64,000 nucleotides of DNA from Melitaea cinxia (Eukaryota > Arthropoda > Insecta > Lepidoptera > Nymphalidae), in the NCBI RefSeq assembly GCF_905220565.1, contig NC_059409.1, positions 1,061,501 through 1,125,500 on the forward strand, in the 5' to 3' direction. A model generated the notes under the pieces. That model made no database searches. It was not told the origin of the DNA and was given only the letters and a program-made list of their open reading frames with translations. Within the stretch, counting starts at the first letter, position 1, and the number at the start of each line of letters is the position of its first letter. Position numbers and translations under genes: made by a program. Positions 22,160-32,258 of the stretch are shown here, one piece after another.

Positions 22160-22435
22160 CCGCCCGATAGTCGAGGGACTTCTGCCGGCCGGACGACACG
22201 ACCCCACACGTCTGAGGGGTGTTGTGAGCGAGGCCACCCCACCATTCTGCCGGGGCCCGGAAGCTTTGCCCGGGCCTACCGCGGGGGCGACGTGGCGAAT
22301 GCTAGCGCGACCCCATCTCGCCCCACCCAGGCGCACGACTGATCACACGTGGTGGTTTTTTAGTCTGTAGGAATCTGACATAACCCTCTGACGCCCCCAT
22401 GATGGATTTTCCCCACGTAAAAAAAAAGTTAATAC
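22160..22435 (+). mobile_element. 5'-truncated non-LTR retrotransposon 3' end with a 12-bp target-site duplication
   Basis: AAGTTAATACTT flanks the insert at 22148-22159 and 22436-22447. The 276-bp insert is strongly GC-rich at its 5' side (cggggcccggaagctttgcc) and ends with atgatggattttccccacgt and a poly(A). The phrase CACGTGGTGGTTTTTTAGTC also occurs at 35636-35660, so this is a dispersed LINE 3' end. I do not know the clade. Confidence 0.8.
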
Positions 22436-22487
22436 TTGTTTAAGGTACCAGTCGGCTGATACACCTACATTTTTTTGCAGTAAAAGT

Positions 22488-22575
22488 TCTTTAGGAACGC
22501 TTGACTTGGGGAGTAGGCTGGTGAATGCGTGACGAGTTTTTTTTTGTTATGTTGCATAAAGGAGTTTTACTTCGG
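22488..22575 (+). repeat. CGCTTGACTTGGGGAGTA repeat, copy 1 of 3
   Basis: AACGCTTGACTTGGGGAGTA followed by ggtgaatgcgtgacgag. Related sequence is at 43483-43600 (plus) and 57585-57665 (minus). Class unknown. Confidence 0.55.
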
Positions 22576-23049
22576 AAACATTGTTAACACAATACTTCTA
22601 TAATAGGAAAAAGCTACACCGATAGCTTGATATTAACAAAAACGATACTGCGATCTTTGATAAGGAAAATATCATAATTAATTCTGTTCTTTATCAACTA
22701 GCGCTTGTTATTGATCAAACGAAGTATCTATAACAATGCTGCTTATATTATACATGCGAAACTTTGGATGGATGTTGGTTCTAAACTTGTAAACAAATTG
22801 TAATTAAACTTAATATATATCGGCGCGGATATTGAGCGCTGACCTTCAACCTGCGCTAAAAAGAATTTTGGGTCTCTAGTGGTTAAGGTGAGGCACTGAG
22901 GCGAGGTAATCATATTTTCGGACAATTATTGGTCAGGTGCACTTCACGCTTAAGCTGTCGTGCGCTTGACGTGATCCTGAAAAAATATAGTTCCCTTAGG
23001 ATAGAATTATTTAAGCTGTGCTGGCTTTGAAATAGACAGGTCGAAGACA
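22576..23049. other. Unassigned DNA
   Basis: No recognised repeat or exon. Confidence 0.45.
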
Positions 23050-23207
23050 GGCAGTAGCATTTTAGGTGCGACAAAGCCAGTCCTGCGGTCACCAACCCGC
23101 CTGCCCAGCGTGGTGACTATGGGCAAAATACATGAGTTCACGTTATTTTTGGGGTAAACTTGTGGAGGCCTGTGTCCAGCAGTGGACTGTATAGGCTGTA
23201 ATGATGA
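23050..23207 (+). repeat. RTE-tail element, sense orientation
   Basis: gtgcgacaaagccagtcctg through gtggaggcctgtgtccagca to tgtaatgatga. It abuts the duplicated segment that begins at 23208. Confidence 0.8.
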
Positions 23208-23397
23208 TACAAATAAACTTTATGGGCTGGAATATTGTATGGTCTGGTTTATCTTGTGTATGGTGTGTTGTCGGGATTCCAACTAAGGATTTTTATTCAA
23301 TTCGAGGCCACAGTGTTAAGGGGTTTTTATTATTACATTAATATGTATGTATCCAAAAGGCAGAAAATAAAGGCTAAGCGCTAACCTATAAGAAACG
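23208..23397 (+). repeat. ~190-bp sequence present almost identically at 53053-53245
   Basis: From ATACAAATAAACTTTA to ACCTATAAGAAACG the two copies differ at only a few bases and small indels (atggg/aatgg, cagtg/cagagtg, ggggt/ggagt). Neither copy has coding capacity or terminal repeats that I can see. Class unknown. Confidence 0.85.
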
Positions 23398-23443
23398 GAG
23401 GCCTATGTACAGCAGCGAACTGCAATAGGCTGAAGTGATGATG
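23398..23443 (+). repeat. Short RTE-tail scrap
   Basis: GAGGCCTATGTACAGCAGCG, aactgcaataggctgaag and tgatgatgag, directly after the duplicated segment. Confidence 0.7.
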
Positions 23444-23949
23444 AGAATTATTTTTGTTTTCACAGACCAGGAGAGCGATATGCTTTGTTTAATAATGGCT
23501 TCGTGATCCAATGATATAGACAAGTTTATCCTGGAAAAACTGTATCCTGTTCCTATGAGATAGCATAACATACAGGATAGCATGAAAGATATAGACAAAT
23601 TTTATGCCAGAAAAGTTTTTCGTGTGACAAAATAACGGGAAAGAGCTAGTGTTAGTAAAACGTCGAAACATTTCATTATTCCCTTATCGGCGTTATCACA
23701 CACATTGCAGATACCGGACGACCTTCGCTTATTTTAGATTGTATATATATAAATATATACACGTGTTTAATTGTTATTAAGCAATATGATCATGTGGCTT
23801 TCTGAAGCCGGAATTATTATTTTTAAAGTTTATTAAAGTTTTTTTTTTAAATATAATATTTGATGTTTCCGTGGATACATGATATGTGTAAGAGATTTTT
23901 TGTCAAGTATTTAGTATTATATCTTATACCATTAAACGAGCAATTCTTG
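23444..23949. other. Unassigned DNA
   Basis: No recognised repeat or exon. Confidence 0.45.
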
Positions 23950-24646
23950 TATATATATATCTATATAATCAGAATCTCGGAAACGGCTCCAACGATTTTC
24001 ATGAAATTTAGTATGCAGGGGATTTCGGGGGAGATAAATAAATCTAGCTAGGATTCATTTTTAGAAAATTTCGTTTTATCCCTGTTTTTCGGCAATGAAA
24101 AAATGGCTACAATATCGTTAGAATACGAAGGTAAACGCAACTGTCAATAAAGTTGTAATAGCTCAGGGGAAATTGACCGGTCGCGATCGGCCGAAAAAAT
24201 CATGGTTCAAATCCTCATGTTTTTTTTTCTAATTGCACTCGTTATTTTTTCTTTAAATAGTCAGTTCAAATTTTTTATTATTATGTCGGTAAAATCGAAA
24301 AATATTATCCATATTTTATCAATATGTAATTCGTATTGAAATTTGATTTTCAAAAAATACGATTTACTAAAAATTCCCATAAAAGCTCGGTCACCCAGGT
24401 ATCGGCTCGGTCACTCATATATTAATACGCTAAGGTTAAGATGTTTGCCTCCTTTTTTATTAAAAAAAACCTCACAATTACTCCACATAAATTATCTATC
24501 ATTTTATAGATAATTGCTTGCTCTACCGACACCTACAACTCAAAAATCTAAACTATTTAAAAAGGAAGGTTAGGTATACTTTGAGAAGAAAGAAGGCTAC
24601 TTTTTTCCTCAAATCAACGCGGGTGAAACTGCGGGGCACAAATAGT
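23950..24646 (+). mobile_element. Non-autonomous Helitron (~700 bp) containing a tRNA-like segment
   Basis: The start TATATATCTATATAATCAGA with atctcggaaacggctccaac and the end AACGCGGGTGAAACTGCGGG then GCACAAATAGT fit a lepidopteran Helitron. CGCGGGTGAAACTGCGG can fold into the expected short 3' hairpin with one mismatch. The final CTAGT has decayed to ATAGT. No Rep/helicase coding sequence is present. Confidence 0.7.
24151..24228 (+). repeat. tRNA-like segment inside the Helitron
   Basis: TAGCTCAGGGG (A-box-like) and GGTTCAAATCC (B-box match) about 40 bp apart, followed by a run of T that could stop pol III. It does not fold into a complete tRNA by eye. It looks like a SINE head captured by, or inserted in, the Helitron. 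Confidence 0.5.
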
Positions 24647-24765
24647 AAAAATTATAATTGACAAAAATAAAATGTTAGAGTAATGCCGTTCTGCGCACAT
24701 CGCGATAAAACTACTGGACGGATTTCGAAAAGATTTATTTATTATTATTATTTTTAGATACATAA

Positions 24766-26544
24766 TTGTGTTTGCTCGCAAACGAAAAAAAAACCGACTT
24801 CAATTACATCGAAGAGTAATACAACGTAGATCGACGAAAAAATAGTAATACTTTGTTCGTATTCCATATAACGCGACATTATAAAATTGTAGAATTATAT
24901 AATGTTCTACTGTTATTTCTAACATTTTGTTAGCGATTGTAGGCAGAAATTTCATAAAAGGCCCGTCGTCGATTCGCGCGAAGCGCTGACATCGCTTATT
25001 ACGGCGGGTTTTTTAGTTGAAGCGGATTTATATTGAATTACGGTTTATGTCTTTTTTATTAAAAATATGTAATGTTCATGTTTTCACACAGCTCCGATGC
25101 ACGACTGGAGTTTACCCCTTCAGATCAACTGTCTAAATAGGCACAAAAAGGCTTACTAGTCTAAGAAATATATTATTACTATATCAAATTGTAAATAAAT
25201 GAATGCAATAACGCCATCTATCGGAACCTTATTGCGTTATTAGAAAACGTCTGAACGCCATCTCTAACAAGGTCATTCGTTCAGTAGATTTTACTGTTCA
25301 ATTTTTTCATTCCGGGGCCTTAAATGAAAATCGATTCTTAAGGAGAAAACTCCAAAAACAGTCATGTAAATACGCCATATCAGATATAGCTCAAAAAGTT
25401 CGAGTCAAATCTCAATTATATTTAAATGGGACCACATGACAAGCACCACCTATCGATTAAAAAAAGAATCATCGATATCGGTCCACCCAGTAAAATAGTA
25501 ATGAGGTTAATATAACGTTGGTCGACGTAAAATAGCCAAGTAAATACCCAGTATTAGCGATAACTCAAAAATTAAAAGCTCAAATATATTTATAACGAAT
25601 AAACTGCTACTCTCTACTCTAGTGGAATATTGTAATTTGATCGATAGTGAACGAAGTAATTTCATAACATTTTGATAGATGGCGTTGTGGCAAAGTATTG
25701 AACATGACCACAGTCGTCTTAACATCGTCATGTAAATACGTGTCATCAAAGATTACTCAAAAATTGCTCATTATATCTCAATCATATTTAAAACGGACGA
25801 CATGACAAGTATTAGCTTTTGATTTATACAAAAAAGATCAAAATCAGTGCACCCAGTAAAAAGATATAACGTATAATACAACGTAGGGTGACGAAAAAAC
25901 CGTCAAGTAAATACGCAATATTAGATATAACTCACAAATTACGAATCAAATCTCAATTAAATTTGAATGGGACCACGTGACGAATAGTAGCTTTTAATTT
26001 ATATAAGAAACGTCAAAATCTGTGCACCCAGTAAAAAGTTATGAGGTATAATACAACGTAAGGTGACGAAAATAATGTCAAGTAAATACGCGTTATCAAA
26101 GATTAATCAAAAAGTAGTTATCAGATCTCGATAAAATTTATATGTGACCACATGATAAACATCAGCTTTCGATTAAAGTAAAAATTATCAAAATCGATAC
26201 AACCAGTAAAAAGTTATTGCGGATTTTCAAGAGTTTCTCTCGATTTCTCTGGGATCCTATCATCAGATCCTGGTTTCCTTATCATGGTACCAAACTAGGG
26301 ATATCCCCTTTCCAACAAAAAAAGAATTATCAAAATCGGTACACCCAGTAGAAAGTTATGTGGTATAATACAACGTAGGTCGACGAAAAAAGCGTCAAGT
26401 AAAAACGCATTATTAGATATAATTCGAAAAGTAGTTGTTAGATCTCAAATAAATTTAAATGGGACCAATCGGCACACACCACCTTTCGATTAAAACAAAA
26501 TTTGTCGAAATCGGTCTACCTGGTCAAAAGTTCTGATGTAACAT

Positions 26545-26580
<36 letters not shown>

Positions 26581-26624
26581 GTCGAATTGAGAACCTCCTC
26601 CTTTTTTGGAAGTCGGTTAAAAAA
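24766..26624 (+). repeat. AACCGACTTC-type modular repeat, longest copy
   Basis: Begins ATTGTGTTTGCTCGCAAACG and AAAACCGACTTCAATTACAT, and ends GAATTGAGAACCTCCTCCTT and GGAAGTCGGTTAAAA. AACCGACTTC at one end is thus inverted as GAAGTCGGTT at the other. Inside, a module containing gtataatacaacgtaggtcg, gacgaaaaaa, gtcaagtaaatacgc, aatgggaccacatgac and cacccagtaaaaagttat recurs at about 25510, 25880, 26050 and 26368, some 170 bp apart where adjacent. A run of 28 A lies at 26549-26576. The stretch 24841-25390 does not match the module and may be a separate insertion. Confidence 0.75.
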
Positions 26625-27072
26625 CAATGCGATATCTTTATTATATACATTTTATTATTTACATAAATATTATTTTAAGAAACTACTTTTACAAGTATAA
26701 AGTTGTTAGTTTTGTATCTTTTATTAATGAAATCTTTGTACTTTGTTTATATCTATGGCAACTATATTTTCATCAGTAAATAGGTAGTATATGTTAAAAA
26801 AAAAATTAAACGAAATCACGGTAATGAAAGTATTGTACATTTGAGACATTTAGATCAAGTCCTGTTATTTTTAATTACCTTCCGTAAATGGTAAGTTATA
26901 CGTATGTGAAATTCTCATTACACGCAGTATTGCGTACTGACGAGGCTTTAGAATAAATTAAAGGCAAGTTGCGTCATTCAACATAAGCCCACGGTATGCC
27001 AGCCCATGTATTGGGCGCCGCGGGGATAGGGTTGGCACTTTTAAGATACTCGTAATATTAATTGATATTCGA
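26625..27072. other. AT-rich DNA, nothing recognised
   Basis: No repeat or exon recognised. Confidence 0.45.
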
Positions 27073-27180
27073 TTTTTAAACGATAGTCGAGGTCACGGGT
27101 TTGATTCCCGCTCGTGGCAGATATTTATATTCGTACAAATATTTGTCTCTGGGTGGGTGTATGCTCTTGTGGGTCGCATC
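27073..27180 (+). repeat. tRNA-like SINE head
   Basis: GTCACGGGTTTGATTCCCGC carries a B-box-like GGTTTGATTCC, followed by aaatatttgtctctgggtgg and ctcttgtgggtcgca, as in the body of the SINE family. Tail missing. Confidence 0.55.
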
Positions 27181-27519
27181 AGTCGCATTTGTTACTATTG
27201 ATAAATGACAACAGTTCGTTACACCCGATAGAGAAACTATTCGTCAAGTCGCAGTCGAGTATCATTTAGTGGATTAAGATAAGTGGATTAGTGGATAAAA
27301 CTACGAGTATTAAGTACAAAATTGAACAATAGCCGGTACCTTCATTAACAAAACGATTCGTAAGCGAAACGAACCGGGCTCAAGTCCTTAAATCTTAAAA
27401 AGCTTGGAATGCTACTAGCAAGGACTGCCCGGTAGTCACAAATTACAATGCAAGTAAAATTGTACCTTAAAACGATATCATAGTGGATATAGTAAATATA
27501 CTGGGACAGCAGAAAATAT
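27181..27519. other. Unassigned DNA
   Basis: No recognised repeat or exon. Confidence 0.45.
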
Positions 27520-27905
27520 CCTGCTTATAATCTGGAGCAGCCCGACTGGGGAAGTACCTCGACTTTAAAGAAAATCACAGCCAAAGAACTCTGCTTTCAA
27601 GCAGTGTCGTGTTCCTGTGGTAAGGTGAACTGAGCTCCTGAGGGTGGGGGTCGGCAACATGCTTACGATGCTTCTGGTGTTGCAGGTGTCTATAAGCTAC
27701 GGTAATCGCCTACTATTAGGTGAGCCGTACGTTTCGGATACTTTACAGCAACGTGGTCATGGGAGGTCAACGTCGGGCATCTAAAAACATAATAAGCCGC
27801 CATGAAATCCGAGAAAGTTATTTCATTATAATGAGTGAAATTTGCGTAAACATTAAAAAACAATATGTGGAGTCGTAAGCTTGTTTGCCGACAAAGTTGT
27901 ATATT
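27520..27905 (-). repeat. GTCGGCAAACAAGC family, split by an insertion
   Basis: The family runs from gcagcccgactggggaagta to gagccgtacg at 27732 and resumes as CTTGTTTGCCGAC near 27880. The gap is filled by a relative of the fold-back element. Confidence 0.7.
27733..27878 (+). mobile_element. Relative of the 3835-4009 element inserted in a repeat
   Basis: TTTCGGATACTTTACAGCAA, aacgtcgggcatctaaaaac, gccatgaaatccgagaaag and gtgaaatttgcgtaaacatt match phrases of the 3835-4009 element. It lacks that copy's long palindrome. Its exact ends and target duplication are unclear. Confidence 0.6.
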
Positions 27906-28266
27906 TTTTTTTTTTATTAAATGAAATATTATCACCATCCATAATCTAGGATCGTAGGCTGTAGCGTCGGCGCAGTGCAATGAGCCAAGGGGAATTTAAA
28001 AAAAAATTCTGGCGCCTCTTTGTGCATCTTGTCTGTTCGAAATTCGTCACTAAGTTGTTACATATAGAGGTCGAAATGCTTTGTATCGACTTTGTTAAAG
28101 ATTAAATTTTATAGGTTAAGTTAATATTGTATGGAACAAATAAACCAAGTCGGTGTTGTTTGAGTTTTTTTTTATCTAATATTAAAAATATTGCGTAGAA
28201 TGTATATGTGTGTACACATATATACTAATTGAATACTGCATGATGAGAGTAACATGTTTATTTTTA
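27906..28266. other. Unassigned DNA
   Basis: A T-run borders the preceding repeat. Nothing else is recognised. Confidence 0.4.
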
Positions 28267-28811
28267 ACTAGGAGTGCCCCGCGTTTTCATATGCGTTAAT
28301 TTAAAATAAATAGCCTATAGCCTTCCTCGTTAAATGGGCTATCTAACTGAAAAGAACAGAAAGAATTTTTCAAATCGGACCAGTTGTTTTATTTTATTTT
28401 TATTTTTTATTTTACTTTATTTTGCAAACAAACGGTATTACATAAATATACAGAAATACACAACACAATAGTATCACTTAACCAAAAATAGTTTCCGATA
28501 TTAAAAAAGAACATATGACAAGTTCAGAAGAGATGCTTCACATTAATAGTTCAATATCAAAAACTTAATAATAATACTAAAAACATTACTATAATTTGAT
28601 TAACAGCCATTGAGAGCAAAAAAAAAAGTAATCAATAAAGAAATTCAAAAATCATTACGGGCATTATGAAACAAATAAATTAAAAAAAAAAAAACAGTTT
28701 AAAAAAATCACAATTCAAATAATTAAGGATCAAAGCTACAATTAAAATCAAAATTAAATTAAAATCAAATTAAGAAGAACATCACGAATATCATATTATT
28801 CATCAAAGATA

Positions 28812-30840
28812 GGGTAAAAGCCGGATAGTTGCCCCACTTTTCGAAAAAGCTTAATTTTTTAAAAATATGAACTTGCTGAAAATTATTTAGTATGTATCTC
28901 AAAACATAGGCCTTTTATCTTCTATAATAGCCTATTTTTGTGTACATAATTAACAATGGTTTTGAATAAATATTGTTTTATTTCACCTCTCAGAAAAGGG
29001 ATAGTTGCCTACTATGGCGGATAGTAGCCTAGCGTGGAAAATGCTCCGAGGGATACTTGCCTCGTGCGGGGATAGTAGCCTCGGTAAAATTTTTATTTTA
29101 GATAGAAACAAATTTATATCAATTAAATTAGTCTTTATTATTTATTTAACAGTCCTTATAATTTACTGAGATCTTTTATTAAGTATAATGTGAAATAATA
29201 ATCATAACATTATTAAATAGTTTTCATTTTTAATGATTTTAATTATAAAAATATTATTCAAACTTAAAGTTATGTACGTTATTATGAAATATTAGTATTT
29301 ATCTTAAAGATATAATAATTTAGTAATTAACTTTGTTGTTAACTTTAATTTTTGCCAGCAGCTAAGGTTTCCAACTTTCCACATCTTTGACAATAATTCT
29401 TGAATGTGGTGCATGTTTCATGCAACCACATCTGACATGTATCACATAGAATCCAATCTGACTTTGATTTCGTTAAATTGTAATTCTAATAACATTCTAC
29501 GCAATAATTATCAATTTTTTTAGTAGAAACTTTTTTATTCGTATTTACTATTAAATTATCATTTTTGACTTTTAATATCTTTTGAGTGTCTCATCGATTT
29601 TTCGTCCTTGTTTCTTTTGATTAGGAATCCTATGGTGGCTTTTCCTTTAAGCGTTTTTGAACTGAATATATTTTCTTCACTTCACACTTTTTCACAGATT
29701 CAATTTAACTGCCTTTCTTAGCTAATACTTTACCAATTTTATTATTTAGTTGAACACCGGTTTCATCCATATTAAATATTCTATCTGGCTTATTCAGCAT
29801 ATTATTCTCAGTTAAAGTAGTTATTAAGAGTTTGAAAAAATTTGCAACTTCTGTTCTGTTGAGACCCTTCGCTCTTTCAATTGATAAGCCCTCAGCTTGT
29901 CTCAAAGCTATTTCAGGATTTCTTTCAAGAAAGCTTTTTAGCTATTGCGGTCCAGCCATTTTATTCTCATTGTTAAAGTTAAAGCTGTGCTTTAATTTCA
30001 TCTTTTCGGCAAACTGATAAGCTAATTGACGAATCACAATTCTGTCAGGAGGAAAACCGGCGTCTCCAAGCTTCAATATATGAGCTACCAGTCTTTTTTC
30101 ATTTTCGAAGCCAAGAACAGGATATTTTCCTAGAAGTGACAAAAAATACAATTGCGTCAGCTAGAAGGTGTGTAGATAGAATTTTGTATTTATTCTGCCA
30201 AGGCAAGTTTTAAGGTATCTTCTGTCCAGTTGATGTTGCGTGGCACCACGCCTGGTTTTCGCTTATATTTACGAGGCATTTTGCTTATCTAGAATAAATA
30301 TATAAAACAGTTGAGTAGATATTTATTTTAATTACAACAAGTTAGAGTCACAGTAAATTCGAAAAAACAACAAAAAAAAAAATGAAATTCGTCTTTACTT
30401 GTTAAAAAACGTTTAGTTTCTTTAGGGGCAACTATCCGCGAAAGTAAGTAGGGCGACTATCCTTTTTGATGCGGATACTTGCCCTTTACATTTGCAAAAT
30501 AAATAAAAATTATTTTGCAATAAAACATAACAAACAATGTAATTTAAACTCTAATGCATGCGAACAAACAAAAAGTTGACTGAAACCACGATCAGTAATA
30601 AAAATATTCAATAAAAATTACTTACCAATATAAGTATAACGCCCGTCAAAGTTTCGCCGCGGAAGATATTTGCTCACACGGACAAAACACGTGCGCCTAT
30701 TCCGATGGCTTACATCGCACTAAGGTCTGTGGGGGGTCACTACTTATTGTAGTAAAGCGCTAACACAACTTATATTCCTAACATAGTGTATTAAAAACCG
30801 GGGCATGTATCCGTCCGAGGCAACTATCCGGCTTTTACCC
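28812..30840 (-). mobile_element. pogo/Tigger-like (Tc1/mariner superfamily) DNA transposon, degraded
   Basis: Perfect terminal inverted repeats begin GGGTAAAAGCCGGATAGTTG on the left (from 28812) and are matched in reverse complement up to 30840. TA is duplicated at 28810-28811 and 30841-30842. Length is 2,029 bp. The motif GGATA(G/C)T(T/A)GCC recurs near both ends. A broken transposase lies inside on the minus strand. Confidence 0.9.
29345..30279 (-). pseudogene. Broken pogo/Jerky-type transposase with PHD-like C-terminus
   Basis: The minus strand starts with MPRKYKRKPG and NWTEDTLKLALAE, the usual N-terminal DNA-binding start of Tigger/Jerky-like transposases. After stops it continues with YPVLGFENEKRLVAHILKLG and ENKMAGPQ, a CENP-B-type HTH region, then LKSFLERNPEIALRQAEGLS and RIFNMDETGVQLNNK, where the D of MDET is the expected first catalytic acidic residue. 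After AKKGS the frame stops. The next recognisable part is the extreme C-terminus, a zinc-finger-like SDWILCDTCQMWLHETC...CQRCGK. The middle of the DDE domain, with the second and third catalytic residues, is missing. With several stops and that deletion the gene cannot be functional. Family placement is from motif memory. Confidence 0.85.
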
Positions 30841-30848
30841 TATGTACA

Positions 30849-31016
30849 TTAAATCAACGCATTCATCACATGCAATTTAAATGTATTGAGAGAGAGATGA
30901 ATAATGTCAATATTTATAAACAAATTATTGTACTGGGCACAACTTCTGTTAATAAACGTGTTTTTATAAAATCTTGTTCTTGTAGCTGGGATGTCAAATG
31001 TGATTTTATGTGACAC
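30849..31016 (-). pseudogene. C-terminal end of a Jockey/CR1-like reverse-transcriptase ORF
   Basis: About 55 codons read HKITFDIPATRTRFYKNTFI, then NRSCAQYNNLFINIDIIHLS and LNTFKLHVMNALI before a stop. The blocks TRTRFYKNTF, NRS..QYNNL and LSLNTFK are the usual tail of Jockey-like LINE proteins. A stop precedes the frame, so the copy is 5' truncated. The pogo-like element begins nine bases after the stop codon. Confidence 0.7.
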
Positions 31017-31117
31017 TTAAAATTTAATTTTGAAACCAAATATGAGATAGTTTCTGAGATTAGCGCGTTCAAGCAAATAAACAAACAAACTTTTTAGCTA
31101 TATAATATTAGTATAGA

Positions 31118-32007
31118 TAATACAGACTTCATTAAGCTACGATTTACTGAATACTTGTACGACATAACATGTATAAACATGTCAAAAAAATATTTTAAAT
31201 AATTTTTAATTATCGAACCTATATAAACCCCGAATACACAAAACTAAACCACAGATAAACTAAAACACACTCTTTTTATAGTCATTTAAGAAAACCAAAT
31301 ACATACATTATTATACGTTAAAAATATATATATACGATAGTTAATTAATTTAGTAACTTGTTAAGTGACGTGTATAAATAAATACATTATGAAACTACAT
31401 TTATAAATACGATTTTAAGGTCAGTTTGATAAAATGAAAATTTACCGATTAACGATATTCTAGGTACATTAAATAACTGTTAGCGGTTTTTATAATCGAT
31501 TTTGATGTCACTAATACTCAGTCTGGAGACTGATCTTGAGGTATAAATTAATATTTTTATTAGAAGACATTAAGCAAATATCTAACAGTTATGGTTCATG
31601 GTAAAACTGAAAAAAAAATACAAACGTACACTATTTATTTCAATATAAATAAATAAGTAAATATAAATATCTCATAACATACACGGTTTGTCTGTCCCCA
31701 CGGTTAGTATCTTCATTCTTGTGTTATAGGTAACAGCTGATATAGCAAAATATTTTTATTACAAATATAAGTATATAGAAATAATACATAAATATGTAAA
31801 TAAATACAAATAATACACTCAGGCTCACGCGCGAAATGAATCCAATTATTATTTATTAAATTATAAGTTTCGACATTAGTTTTATTTGCATTAAAATAAT
31901 TTTTCTAATAAATTCGACACCAATGCAACATAGGTATGAAAAATAAAATTTGTGGTAATACTAACAATTATATATATAATATTTTTAAATATAATGTTTT
32001 CGAATTG
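31118..32007. other. AT-rich DNA with an antisense SINE remnant
   Basis: 31680-31830 (minus) matches the tail of the 8254-8515 SINE: TTGTCTGTCCCCACGG and GTTATAGGTAACAGCTGATA, ending near ACACTCAGGCTCAC. Otherwise nothing is recognised. Confidence 0.55.
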
Positions 32008-32258
32008 AGGTAAGGCACAGCAGGAAGTTTCCTGCTCAAAACATGGAACAGCCAGCTCCGGCTAGGGAGGGAACACAGCTAAATAATACTGTTTTCAAGC
32101 AGTGTTGTATTCCTATTGGTGAGTAAGGTGACCAGAGCTCCTGGGGAGAATCGAGGATAGGGTCAGCAACGCGATTGCGATGCTTCTGGTGTTGCAAACG
32201 TCTATAAGCTACGATAATCGCTTACCATCAGGTGAGCCGTACGCTTGTTTACTTAGTT
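32008..32258 (-). repeat. GTCGGCAAACAAGC family, long copy
   Basis: tgaggtaaggcacagcagga to gtgagccgtacgcttgttta. The phrase gagtaaggtgaccagagctc is intact. Confidence 0.8.

Larger units (their letters stand above)
28392..31045 (-). mobile_element. 5'-truncated Jockey/CR1-like LINE, antisense, with a transposon in its 3' UTR
   Basis: The left edge is a long T-rich run (the antisense A-rich tail) with an AATAAA-type signal on the minus strand (gcaaaataaagtaaaataa). The right edge encodes the end of a reverse-transcriptase ORF (30849-31016). The part between, minus 28812-30840, is 3' UTR. Confidence 0.7.
28267..31117 (-). mobile_element. Helitron split by a nested LINE and pogo-like transposon
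   Basis: The left end ACTAGGAGTGCCCCGCG is the reverse complement of a Helitron 3' end (CGCGGGGCAC...CTAGT). The right end ATAATATTAGTATAGA is the reverse complement of a 5' TCTATACTAATATTAT. The family phrase caaatcggaccag continues at 31045 as agtttctgagattagcgcgt, so about 2.65 kb was inserted in the middle. AGTT is present on both sides of that insert. Confidence 0.75.

Noticed and set aside
24766..26624. CRISPR-like or satellite array
   Set aside because: The repeated modules are long, imperfect and unevenly spaced, lie within fixed element ends, and the host is an insect.
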